Assembly (NCBI GenBank): GCA_963762575.1
Contig: CAVXLL010000011.1
Coordinates: 124,001 to 188,000, forward strand
Direction: 5' to 3'
Length of the DNA: 64,000 nt
Source: AP-15 sp963762575
Lineage (GTDB): Bacteria; Pseudomonadota; Alphaproteobacteria; ATCC43930; CGMCC-115725
Shown here: positions 56,390-64,000 of the stretch, in pieces
How positions within the stretch are numbered: position 1 is the first letter of the stretch
Layout of the letters: each line of letters opens with the position of its first letter
Translations under genes and position numbers: made by a program
The notes under the pieces: model-generated
Databases searched by the model: none
What the model saw: the letters and a program-made list of their open reading frames with translations, nothing else
What the model was told of the DNA's origin: nothing

Positions 56390-56586
56390 GTGTCCGGCGA
56401 TCGCTTACTCCAGGCTCTTCTGTATCTGACCATCCTACTGTTCGTCAGTGCCGGCGTGCTGCCACGGCGCGCAGACGATATCCTTTGGCGAAATGGGCGA
56501 GGTGGGGCGCCATCGTGCTCTTTTCGGCGGGGGTTATTTGCGCGCTGATCCAGACATTACGGTGGGGGCTGGATCGGAATTACTAG
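56390..56586 (+). pseudogene. Small two-helix membrane protein, frameshifted
   Basis: From GTG 56390: MSGDRLLQALLYLTILLFVS then AGVLPRR, one transmembrane helix. After ADDIL the frame must change near 56475; the next frame gives LAKWARWGAIVLFSAGVICA then LIQTLRWGLDRNY and the stop at 56584-56586, a second helix. The joined product (about 65 residues) looks like a real small membrane protein. Its total length is not a multiple of three, so one indel is present. Confidence 0.55.
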
Positions 56587-56644
56587 CGCGAAGTATTTCC
56601 CGATCGCGTGGTAAGCTCGGTGCGCGATCGACAGGGAGGCGCGA

Positions 56645-57832
56645 GTGTTGCGAAAGGTGATTGTCCTGCTGGCTGCTGCCGGCGCGAGCTTGCCGTTGTC
56701 GCTCGCGGCGCAGACCGTCAAGGTCGGGCTGATCAACAGCTATACCGGGTTTGTCGCGCAACCCGCCGACCAAGGTCAAAAGGGGTTCGACCTCTATGTC
56801 AAGGAGCATGAGAAGGATCTGCCGCCTGGCGTCAAGATCGAGCTGTTGCGCCGCGACGACACCTCCAATCCAGAAGTCGGCAAGCGGCTGGCGCAGGAGT
56901 TGATCACCCGCGACCATGTGCAGCTTCTGACCGGCATCGTCCTGTCGCCGGTTGCCGCCGCGGTGGCGCCGATGACCGCCGAGGCGAAGGTGCCGCTGCT
57001 TCTCGACATCGCCGCGGCGGGCGCCTCGATACCCCGGCTTTCGCCTTATGTCGCGCGCATCTCGTTCACCTTGTGGCAGGAGTCTTATCCGATCGGCAAA
57101 TGGGCCGCCGAGCAGGGCTGGAGGACAGGCTATACCGCGGTCAGCGACTTCATCCCCGGCCATGATGCCGAAGCCGCCTTCACCAAGGCCTTTACCGATG
57201 GGGGCGGGAAAATGATCGGCTCGGTGCGGTTTCCGCCGACCAACCCCGATTTCTCGCCGTTCGTCCAGCGCATCAAGGACGCCAAGCCCGATGTCGTCTT
57301 CATCTTCGTGCCCGCCGGCACGCAGGCCACCGCGATGATCAAGGCGATACAGGACCTCGGCTTGCGCGAAGCCGGGATCAACGTCGTCGCTCCACAGGAC
57401 CTGCTGCCGGACGAGGAGCTGCCCCGGATGGGTGACACGCCGTTGGGCCTGATTACGTCGGGCACCTACTCGGCGGACGCGAAACGGCCGGCCAACGAGG
57501 CTTTCCTCGCGGCGTGGAAGCGAGAGTACGGCGACAAGTCCATTCCCGATTTTTTCTCGGTCGATGCCTGGGACGGCATGGCGGCGATCTATGGCCTGGT
57601 CAAAGAGACCAAGGGCAGTTTCACCGCCGACCAGGCCATGGCGTTCCTGTCCCACTGGAAGGACCCGGACAGCCCCCGCGGCCCGATCATGATCGATCCG
57701 CAAACCCGCGACATCGTCCAGAATGTCTACATCAGGCGCGTCGAAAAGCAGGGCGGCAAGCTCGTCGACGTCGAAATCGCGACGATCCCGATGGTCAAGG
57801 ATCCGTGGAAGGAGCTGAACCCGCCGAAGTAA
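56645..57832 (+). CDS. Branched-chain amino-acid-type ABC transporter, substrate-binding protein
   Basis: 395 residues from a GTG (GGGAGG upstream) with a signal peptide (MLRKVIVLLAAAGASLPLSL). Periplasmic-binding-protein type I (LivK/Peripla_BP_6): TVKVGLINSYTGFVAQPADQ, RRDDTSNPEVGKRLAQELI, LLTGIVLSPVAAAVAPMTAE, FPPTNPDFSPFVQRIKDAKP. First of five liv genes. The ligand may be an aromatic or carboxylic acid rather than leucine, as is common for such orphan clusters in alphaproteobacteria. Confidence 0.92.
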   Translation: MLRKVIVLLAAAGASLPLSLAAQTVKVGLINSYTGFVAQPADQGQKGFDLYVKEHEKDLPPGVKIELLRRDDTSNPEVGKRLAQELITRDHVQLLTGIVLSPVAAAVAPMTAEAKVPLLLDIAAAGASIPRLSPYVARISFTLWQESYPIGKWAAEQGWRTGYTAVSDFIPGHDAEAAFTKAFTDGGGKMIGSVRFPPTNPDFSPFVQRIKDAKPDVVFIFVPAGTQATAMIKAIQDLGLREAGINVVAPQDLLPDEELPRMGDTPLGLITSGTYSADAKRPANEAFLAAWKREYGDKSIPDFFSVDAWDGMAAIYGLVKETKGSFTADQAMAFLSHWKDPDSPRGPIMIDPQTRDIVQNVYIRRVEKQGGKLVDVEIATIPMVKDPWKELNPPK

Positions 57833-57851
57833 TAGCCGACGAGGACCAAGG

Positions 57852-58724
57852 GTGGGCGACACCCTCTTAGCCGCCGTCAGCATCGGGTTTCACGGTCTCG
57901 CTTTTGCGATGGTGCTTTACCTGATCTCGGTCGGGCTGTCGGTGACGATGGGACTGATGGGCTTCGTCAACCTGGCGCATGGCGTCTTCGCTATGGCCGG
58001 AGGCTATGTGCTGACGAGCCTGATGAGCCGCTGGGGCGTGCCGTTTGTGCCGGCCCTCCTCGGCGCCGCGGTAGCAGTGTCGCTGGCGAGCATTCCGATC
58101 GAGCGTCTGCTCTACCGTCGTCTTTATGGCGGCGAGGAACTGGATCAAGTGCTCTTGACGATTGGGCTCGTCTTCATCTCGGTAGCGGGAGCGACCTATG
58201 TCTGGGGCCCGCTGCAGCAGCCATTGCAGCCGCCCCTCTGGCTGAATGGCGCAGTCGATCTCGGTCTTCGCAGCTTCCCCGCCTACAGCACTTTTCTGAT
58301 CCTCTGCGGCGCGGCACTGGTGACCGCATTGTGGCTGGGCATCGAGCGCACCCGCTTTGGCGCGCGGGTGCGTGCCTCGGTCGACAATTTGCGGATGGCG
58401 CAATCAGTCGGGATCGACACCTCGCGCCTCTTTATGACGACCTTTGCCTTGGGTAGCGGGCTCGCCGGTTTGGGCGGTGGGCTCGGCGCCGACCTGCTGG
58501 CCATCAATCCGGGCTATGCCTCGCAAAACCTGATCTATTTTCTGATTGTCGTGGCGGTCGGCGGGCTCGGCAGCATTCGCGGGCCGTTTGTCGCGGCATT
58601 GGTGCTCGGCATTGCCGACAGCGGGTTCAAATACCTGCTCCCGGAATTCGGCGCGTTCTTCATTTATGCGCTGACAATGGCGATTCTGCTGTGGCGGCCG
58701 CGCGGCCTGTTCGGTCGCGCATGA
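57852..58724 (+). CDS. livH: Branched-chain amino-acid-type ABC transporter, permease LivH
   Basis: 290 residues, GTG start, about eight membrane helices. LivH markers: VGLSVTMGLMGFVNLAHGVF, the GVFAMAGGYV segment, and RVRASVDNLRMAQSVGIDTS, the cytoplasmic loop that contacts the ATPases. Its stop overlaps livM (GCATGA). Confidence 0.93.
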   Translation: MGDTLLAAVSIGFHGLAFAMVLYLISVGLSVTMGLMGFVNLAHGVFAMAGGYVLTSLMSRWGVPFVPALLGAAVAVSLASIPIERLLYRRLYGGEELDQVLLTIGLVFISVAGATYVWGPLQQPLQPPLWLNGAVDLGLRSFPAYSTFLILCGAALVTALWLGIERTRFGARVRASVDNLRMAQSVGIDTSRLFMTTFALGSGLAGLGGGLGADLLAINPGYASQNLIYFLIVVAVGGLGSIRGPFVAALVLGIADSGFKYLLPEFGAFFIYALTMAILLWRPRGLFGRA

Positions 58725-59683
58725 CGCCGAGCCGTACAGTCGACGCGTTTGCCCGCAGGCACCGTTACCATCCATTCGAGGCACTGCCCTGGCTGGCGGC
58801 GGTCGCGTGCTATTTCGCCTTTCCCGACTATCTGGCGTTGGGCGCCCAGATCCTGGCGACGACGCTCTTCGCGCTGTCCGCCGATCTGGTGCTGGGCTAC
58901 GCCGGGATCGTGACCCTGGGCCATGCCGCGTTTTTCGGCACCGGGGCCTATACCGCGGGGATTCTCGCCGCGCATGGCTGGGGCGAGCCGATCAGCGGGC
59001 TTTTTGCCGGTGCGGCGGCGGCAGCCCTGTTGGGCTTCTTATCCGGCCTCGTCGTGCTGCGCACGACGGGTCTGGCCTTGCTGATGCAGACCTTGGTCGT
59101 GGCGACGATGGTGGCCGAAGCGGCCAACAAGGCCTCGTTTATTACCGGCGGCGACGATGGGCTGCAGGGCATGGAGGTCTGGCCGATTTTCGGGCGGTTT
59201 CGCTTCGACCTGTTCGGTCACACCAGTTACCTCTATTCCCTGGCCGCGCTCTTTCTGTGTTGGTTGGCGGCGCGGAGCATCGTCCATTCGCCGTTCGGGC
59301 GCTCGCTGACCGGTATCCGCGAGAATGTCCGGCGCATGCACGCGATCGGCGCTCCGGTCGCCCGCCGCCGCCTCACCATCTACACGATCTCGGCGGCGCT
59401 GGCCGGCGTCTCCGGCGCGTTGATCGCGCAAACGACGCAGTTCGTCAGCCTGAGCTTTCTGTCTCTCGAACGCTCCGGGACCGTTCTGATTATGCTGATC
59501 ATCGGTGGTGTCGGACGGCTCTATGGTGCGTTTATCGGCGTGCCGCTTTACATGATCGCACAGAACCGCTTCTCCGAAATCGACCCGGTTTATTGGTATT
59601 TCTGGATCGGGTTGCTGATGGTTTTCATCGTGGTCTTCGCTCGCGGGGGCGTGCTCGCCGTGTTCGACCGGTTGCGGCGATGA
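58721..59683 (+). CDS. livM: Branched-chain amino-acid-type ABC transporter, permease LivM
   Basis: 320 residues from ATG 58721. LivM markers: LSADLVLGYAGIVTLGHAAF, FGTGAYTAGI, and the loop GRSLTGIRENVRRMHAIGAP. Overlaps both livH and livG by 4 bases, so the operon is translationally coupled throughout. Confidence 0.93.
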   Translation: MTPSRTVDAFARRHRYHPFEALPWLAAVACYFAFPDYLALGAQILATTLFALSADLVLGYAGIVTLGHAAFFGTGAYTAGILAAHGWGEPISGLFAGAAAAALLGFLSGLVVLRTTGLALLMQTLVVATMVAEAANKASFITGGDDGLQGMEVWPIFGRFRFDLFGHTSYLYSLAALFLCWLAARSIVHSPFGRSLTGIRENVRRMHAIGAPVARRRLTIYTISAALAGVSGALIAQTTQFVSLSFLSLERSGTVLIMLIIGGVGRLYGAFIGVPLYMIAQNRFSEIDPVYWYFWIGLLMVFIVVFARGGVLAVFDRLRR

Positions 59684-60435
59684 ATACACCGGCGCTCGAG
59701 ACCCGCGGGCTTCACAAGAGCTTCGGCGCGCTGACTGTGGCCAATGCCGTGGATTTTCGCCTGGAGCGAGGCGCGCGGCACGCTCTGATCGGGCCGAACG
59801 GCGCCGGCAAAACGACCTTTGTCGAGTTGGTGACGGGCGCCTTGGAGCCGAGTGACGGGCAAATCCATCTCGATGGCGCCGATATCACCGATCTGCCGCA
59901 GGCCGCCCGGGTCAAGCGCGGTCTCGTCCGCACCTTTCAAATCACGGCTCTTTTCCGCGGCCTGAGCATCCTCGAAAACGTGACCCTGGCGGTCTGCGAG
60001 CGGCAGGGGGTCGGCGGAGGCCTGTTCCGCCCGGCCGGTCATCATCGCGCGGCGATCGAGGAAGCGCATGCCTTGCTCGACCAGCTGGGGCTCGAAGATG
60101 ACGCTTTGCGCCCAGTAAACATGCTCGCCTACGGCCGTCAGGGGCTGATCGAGATTGCCGTATCGCTTGCACTCTCGCCCAAGGTCCTGCTGCTCGACGA
60201 GCCGGCGGCCGGGGTCCCGTCGAGCGAAAGCGGGACGATCATCGAGGTCATCGAGCGATTGCCGTCCGACATTGCGCTGCTGATCATCGAGCATGACATG
60301 GATCTCGTCTTTCGGCTGGCGCAGCGGATCACCGTCCTCGTCCAGGGCAGCATCCTGGTCGAGGGCCCGCCGGAGGCGATCGCCGCCGACCCCGAGGTCC
60401 GACGAGTGTATCTTGGAGAGCGAGTGGCGACGTGA
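59680..60435 (+). CDS. livG: Branched-chain amino-acid-type ABC transporter, ATPase LivG
   Basis: 251 residues from ATG 59680. Walker A LIGPNGAGKTTFVELV, the LivG-type VRTFQITALFRGLSILENV, a variant signature LAYGRQGLIEIAVSLA, Walker B VLLLDEPAAGVP, and the switch His in LLIIEHDMDLVF. The signature is YGRQG rather than LSGGQ, a usual variant in this subfamily. Confidence 0.93.
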   Translation: MNTPALETRGLHKSFGALTVANAVDFRLERGARHALIGPNGAGKTTFVELVTGALEPSDGQIHLDGADITDLPQAARVKRGLVRTFQITALFRGLSILENVTLAVCERQGVGGGLFRPAGHHRAAIEEAHALLDQLGLEDDALRPVNMLAYGRQGLIEIAVSLALSPKVLLLDEPAAGVPSSESGTIIEVIERLPSDIALLIIEHDMDLVFRLAQRITVLVQGSILVEGPPEAIAADPEVRRVYLGERVAT

Positions 60436-61157
60436 ACGGCCTCGTGCTCGAACATGTCTCTGCGGGATACGGCGAGACTATAATCATCGAGGACATCTCG
60501 CTCGATTTGCCAGCGGGTCGGACATTGGCGATCCTCGGGCGCAATGGCGTCGGCAAAACGACGTTGCTCGCCACCGTCATGGGCCATACGCGATTGCACG
60601 GCGGCACCATTCGCTTTGCCGGCCGGGACATCTCGGGGCTGCCGCCTTATCGGCGCGCCCGGCTCGGCATCGGTTTTGTGCCGCAGGAGCGCGAAATTTT
60701 TCCATCGCTGACTGTCGAGGAGAATTTGACGGTTGCCGAGCGCCCTAGGCAATCGTCTGGGCAATGGTCGCTCGGCAAAGTCTACGAGTTTTTCCCCTCG
60801 CTCGCCGAGCGCCGCCGAAATCACGGCAATCAGCTCTCGGGCGGCGAGCAGCAGATGCTTGCGATCGGGCGCGCCTTGATGGGCAACCCGACATTGCTGC
60901 TGATGGACGAGCCGCTCGAAGGCTTGGCCCCGGTTATCATCGATGCATTACTCGCCGGGCTCGACCGGCTGAAGCGTGAGGATGACCTGGCCATGCTGCT
61001 CGTCGAGCAGCATGCGCGTCTCGCTCTCGAACTCGCCCCCGAGACGATCGTTCTCGATCGCGGAGTGATCGTTTTTGCCGGCGCCAGCCGCGAGCTGCTC
61101 GAGGAACCGCAGCGCCTCACCGCAGTTATGGGTGTGGCCGCGCGGCCGGCGCATTGA
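60432..61157 (+). CDS. livF: Branched-chain amino-acid-type ABC transporter, ATPase LivF
   Basis: 241 residues from a GTG overlapping livG. Walker A ILGRNGVGKTTLLATV, FVPQEREIFPSLTVEENLTV, signature QLSGGEQQMLAIGRAL, Walker B LLLMDEPLEGLAP, and LLVEQHARLALEL. Completes the SBP-H-M-G-F transporter. Confidence 0.94.
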   Translation: MNGLVLEHVSAGYGETIIIEDISLDLPAGRTLAILGRNGVGKTTLLATVMGHTRLHGGTIRFAGRDISGLPPYRRARLGIGFVPQEREIFPSLTVEENLTVAERPRQSSGQWSLGKVYEFFPSLAERRRNHGNQLSGGEQQMLAIGRALMGNPTLLLMDEPLEGLAPVIIDALLAGLDRLKREDDLAMLLVEQHARLALELAPETIVLDRGVIVFAGASRELLEEPQRLTAVMGVAARPAH

Positions 61158-61221
61158 CTTGACAGCGACCCTGTACCCGGAGAGTCCTTACTTAGCATAA
61201 TGGAAGAGTTGGGGGGCGTAG

Positions 61222-61812
61222 GTGAACCCGATCACCGACTACCTGATACAATCTCGCGATGCCGTTCAGGCCGGCATCGACGACCCCGCCTTTACCGCCG
61301 CGATCCGCGACATCGCGGAGGTTACGGCGAATGCGCTGCGCGACGGCGGCAAGCTTCTTCTGGCCGGCAACGGCGGCAGCGCGGGTGATGCGCAACACCT
61401 GGCCGGCGAGATGCTCTCGCGGCTCTACTATGATCGTGCGCCATGCGCGGCCATCGCATTGACGACCGACAGCTCGGTGTTGACCGCAATCGGCAACGAT
61501 TATGGCTACGAGCGGATATTCGAACGCCAAGTCCTCGGTCTCGGCTCGCCCGGGGATGTCCTGATCGTGATCTCGACCTCCGGGCGGTCACCGAACATCT
61601 TGCGGGCGATCGGCGCCGCCCGCGAGAAACGCCTCACGGTGGTGGGGTTTACCGGAAGAACCGGCGGGGAGATGGCCGCGCTCTGCGATTTGTGCCTGCA
61701 TGCCCCGTCGGATTCGACGCCGCTCATCCAACAGATCCATATCACCGCCGGTCATATCATCTGCGGGCTCGTCGAGGACCGCCTGTTCCCCCGCGTGGCC
61801 GGACCGGAATGA
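61222..61812 (+). CDS. gmhA: Phosphoheptose isomerase
   Basis: 196 residues from a GTG. SIS-domain isomerase converting sedoheptulose 7-phosphate to D-glycero-D-manno-heptose 7-phosphate for LPS core heptose. Motifs: KLLLAGNGGSAGDAQHLAGE, ALTTDSSVLTAIGNDYGYER, VISTSGRSPNILRAI, and SDSTPLIQQIHITAGHIICG with the catalytic Gln/His region. Overlaps gmhB by 4 bases. Confidence 0.93.
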   Translation: MNPITDYLIQSRDAVQAGIDDPAFTAAIRDIAEVTANALRDGGKLLLAGNGGSAGDAQHLAGEMLSRLYYDRAPCAAIALTTDSSVLTAIGNDYGYERIFERQVLGLGSPGDVLIVISTSGRSPNILRAIGAAREKRLTVVGFTGRTGGEMAALCDLCLHAPSDSTPLIQQIHITAGHIICGLVEDRLFPRVAGPE

Positions 61813-62378
61813 TCCGACAAGGGCGGCGGCCCGCCGCATTCCTGGACCGTGACGGCGTGCTTAATCACGATGACGGATATGTCGGCTCCCGCAGCCGCTT
61901 CCGCTGGGTCGAGGGAGCCAAAGCGGCCATCAAGTTGCTGAACGATGCGGGTTTTTTCGTTTTTGTCGTCACCAACCAGTCGGGTATCGCCAAAGGCCTC
62001 TTCACGGAGGACGATTTACTGTCGCTTCATGCGCTGCTGGCGATCGAACTGGCAGAGGCCGGCGCGCACCTCGACGACATCCGCTACTGTCCGTTTCACC
62101 CGCAAGCAGCGGTACTGGAGTACTGCCGCGTCAGCGACTGGCGGAAACCCGCTCCCGGGATGATACTGGATCTGCTCCAATGCTGGCCGGTCGATCGCGC
62201 CGCCAGTTTCCTGATCGGCGACAAGGAATCGGATTGCGCCGCCGCTACGGCGGCCGGGATTTCGAGCCATCTGTTTCGCGGCGGCAACCTCGCGCATTTC
62301 GTCTCCGAACTGCTTAAGTCGAGGGTCATTCGGGAGAGCTGTCCGCCCGAACTCCCGAGAGAGGCCGAGAACGCGTAA
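61809..62378 (+). CDS. gmhB: D-glycero-D-manno-heptose 1,7-bisphosphate 7-phosphatase
   Basis: 189 residues from ATG 61809. HAD phosphatase: AAFLDRDGVLNHDDGYV (nucleophile and acid Asp), FVFVVTNQSGIAKGLF, DWRKPAPGMILDLL (Lys), and FLIGDKESDCAAATAAGI (metal Asp). The CPFHP segment is kept, though the second pair of zinc-loop Cys is reduced (VLEYCRVSDW). Coupled to gmhA; hldE follows convergently. Confidence 0.9.
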   Translation: MIRQGRRPAAFLDRDGVLNHDDGYVGSRSRFRWVEGAKAAIKLLNDAGFFVFVVTNQSGIAKGLFTEDDLLSLHALLAIELAEAGAHLDDIRYCPFHPQAAVLEYCRVSDWRKPAPGMILDLLQCWPVDRAASFLIGDKESDCAAATAAGISSHLFRGGNLAHFVSELLKSRVIRESCPPELPREAENA

Positions 62379-62413
62379 CGGAAACTTGCAGCGCCACTCC
62401 CGCAGGGCAAAGC

Positions 62414-63911
62414 TCAGGCGTCAACCATCTGCCGCCTGGAACGTCTCTTGACACCGGCTCTCTTCGAGGTCGCTGCCCGGCGGATCAGCGATGTGGTGGA
62501 CTGACCTCTCACGAGCGGCAGCAGCAGAACGCGGCCGCTTGCGGCGCGAACGGTCTCTGCGCCGACCACCTGTTCCACTGAATAGTCAGCCCCCTTCACA
62601 AGCAGGTCAGGCTTGAGGGCGGAAATCGCCTCGGCCGGTGTGTCTTCATCAAACACCAGGACCAAATCGACCGCGCTGAGCGCCCCCAGAACATAAGCCC
62701 TGGAGCTTTCGTCCTGCACCGGACGGGTCGGCCCCTTGAGGCGCCTAGCCGAAGCATCGCTGTTGATCGCCACGATGAGCCTGTCGCATTCCGCGGCCGC
62801 GCTCTTCAGTAAGGACACGTGGCCAGGATGCAGCAAGTCGAAGCATCCGTTTGTAAACCCGACCCTGAGCCCGCGCTTGCGCCATTCCTCGCGCCGCCGC
62901 ACGGCTTCATCCAGGTCCAAACTTGAACCTTTGTTCGGGTCCGAACCGTGCGACCCCGCCTCGAGAGCCTCGTCGAGTTCCCTTGCGGAAACGACCGCCG
63001 TGCCGACTTTGCTGACGACGATGCCGGCCGCGGCATTTGCCAGGCGCATCAGCTCACTTACCGGCAGCTTTGCCGCCGTGCCCAGGGCGGCGAGGGCCAG
63101 CACAGTGTCACCGGCACCCGACACGTCGAACACGTCCTGAGCGGCGGTTTTCAAATGCAGCGGCTTCTTATTGCGTTCGAAATAAGACATCCCGTGTTCT
63201 GAGCGGGTGAGCAGAATGGCCGAGTTTGTTTTGGCGATCGCGGCAAGCGAGGCCGCTTCAGCCTGCTGATCCGTCTCGCATGGCAAGTGGGTCGCATCGC
63301 TCAATTCGCGCCTGTTCGGCTTGATCAGGGTTGCATTACGATAGATCGAGAAATCACGGCGCTTCGGGTCGATGATCGAGGCCTTGTCGGCCGCTGCTGC
63401 CGCATCGATGACCATTCGAATGATGCGGTCATTGCACAGACCCTTGGCGTAGTCGGAAAGAACCACGGCGTCCGCCCACGGCAAGCAGTCCTCGATAGCT
63501 GAGACGACCGCCTCTTCGACCTCCGCGGCAATCTCCGCCCTCGAATTCGGCATCGATCCGCACCATCTGGTGCGCCCCGCTCATCACCCGGATCTTACAG
63601 GTAGTCGGGCGATCGGGGTCGGTGACGAGGCGATCGGCATTGAGCTTTGGATAGGCCGTCAAGAGGTCGAGAAGGCGCGATCCGGCCTCGTCTCGTCCGA
63701 CCACTCCAACCACGATGACCTCGGCCCCGAGTGCGGCGAGGTTGGCAGAGACATTCGCCGCCCCACCCAGGACAGCCCGCTCCGCTTCCCGCAGGAGCAC
63801 CGGGACCGGCGCTTCCGGAGACAATCGCTCGACCGAGCCGGACAAATATTTGTCGAGCATCAAGTCCCCGACCACCATGACGCGGCAGCCAGTAAAGTCG
63901 AAATGGTTCAT
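62414..63911 (-). pseudogene. hldE: Bifunctional heptose kinase/adenylyltransferase HldE, frameshifted
   Basis: From ATG 63911: MNHFDFTGCRVMVVGDLMLD, LGGAANVSANLAALGAEVIV, the PfkB-type kinase start, to MVRIDAEFE. The frame must change near 63540 inside GAATTCGAGGGCGGAGATTG. The next frame continues LPWADAVVLSDYAKGLCNDR, VFDVSGAGDTVLALAALGTA (kinase catalytic Asp), then the adenylyltransferase domain VGFTNGCFDLLHPGHVSLLK with HxGH and LVKGADYSVEQVVGAETVRA. It would make ADP-heptose from the gmhA/gmhB product. A one-base indel in a normally essential LPS gene; sequencing error is plausible. Confidence 0.87.
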
Positions 63912-64000
63912 GGGGCCCCCGCCCGGATAAAAAGCCTTCTCAACACTCTCAATCACGAAGCCATCCACCTTTCTCTACCGCGCCAGCGGAGGCGGGATCA

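Overview
The window is high-GC DNA from an alphaproteobacterium. I cannot fix the order, and the many frameshifts suggest a draft or metagenome-assembled contig. The evidence for the class is the aerobic cobaltochelatase pair cobS/cobT, a groESL operon behind a CIRCE operator, an FdsAB-type soluble formate dehydrogenase, DUF1127 and DUF1203 proteins, MctP/DUF3311 carboxylate uptake, and dispersed GC-rich palindromic repeats.

Layout. 1-8.2 kb: tail of a frameshifted amidohydrolase, a decayed HiPIP ferredoxin, a protein with two similar halves, then a formyl-CoA transferase next to an NAD-linked formate dehydrogenase (an oxalate/formate module) and a DUF3574 lipoprotein. 8.2-11.6 kb: a LysR regulator followed by a graveyard: an HNH-like pseudogene, a serine-resolvase tail, a broken IS5 and a RAYT fragment. 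11.7-18.2 kb: groES-groEL, a hypothetical gene, a frameshifted J-domain gene, and cobS (frameshifted)-cobT. 18.1-21.1 kb: a small island in the 3' end of cobT, with three copies of the cobT tail, a serine resolvase and an unrecognised 395-residue protein. 21.1-28.7 kb: ordinary metabolism and transport (HpcH/HpaI aldolase, MctP symporter, thioesterase, peptide-type binding protein, a flavin/F420 luciferase-like oxidoreductase, a MOSC protein).

29.1-38.0 kb is the most interesting stretch. Two halves of one methionine-synthase-like gene, overlapping by a direct repeat of about 455 bp, enclose a 7.3-kb insert of more AT-rich DNA. The insert carries what looks like an undescribed RiPP-type operon on the minus strand: GNAT acetyltransferase, a 73-residue Lys/Asp/Glu/Gly-rich putative precursor, a degenerate ATP-grasp-like partner, an ATP-grasp ligase, a 2OG-Fe(II) oxygenase-like protein and an Asp/Asn beta-hydroxylase-like gene (frameshifted). 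An IS1595 element with an 8-bp target duplication has clipped the acetyltransferase and separated it from the precursor; an IS3 element marks the right edge.

38-48 kb: VapBC, an SDR, a frameshifted zinc alcohol dehydrogenase, and a compact overlapping coenzyme F420 operon (cofE-cofD-cofC-cofGH) beside two F420-type oxidoreductases, one with the key residues of F420-dependent glucose-6-phosphate dehydrogenase. The fused FO synthase carries a palindromic repeat inside its interdomain linker. 48-56 kb: LysR, DUF1127 with a coupled 44-residue ORF, a CmcJ/NvfI-like protein, an iron alcohol dehydrogenase, an MFS transporter, and a ruined emrAB/IS256 locus. 56-64 kb: a complete five-gene branched-chain amino-acid-type ABC transporter (liv) followed by ADP-heptose precursor genes gmhA, gmhB and a frameshifted hldE.

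At least nine otherwise conserved genes carry single-base frameshifts, often near short G/C runs. Whether these are real decay or sequencing indels cannot be decided from the sequence alone.
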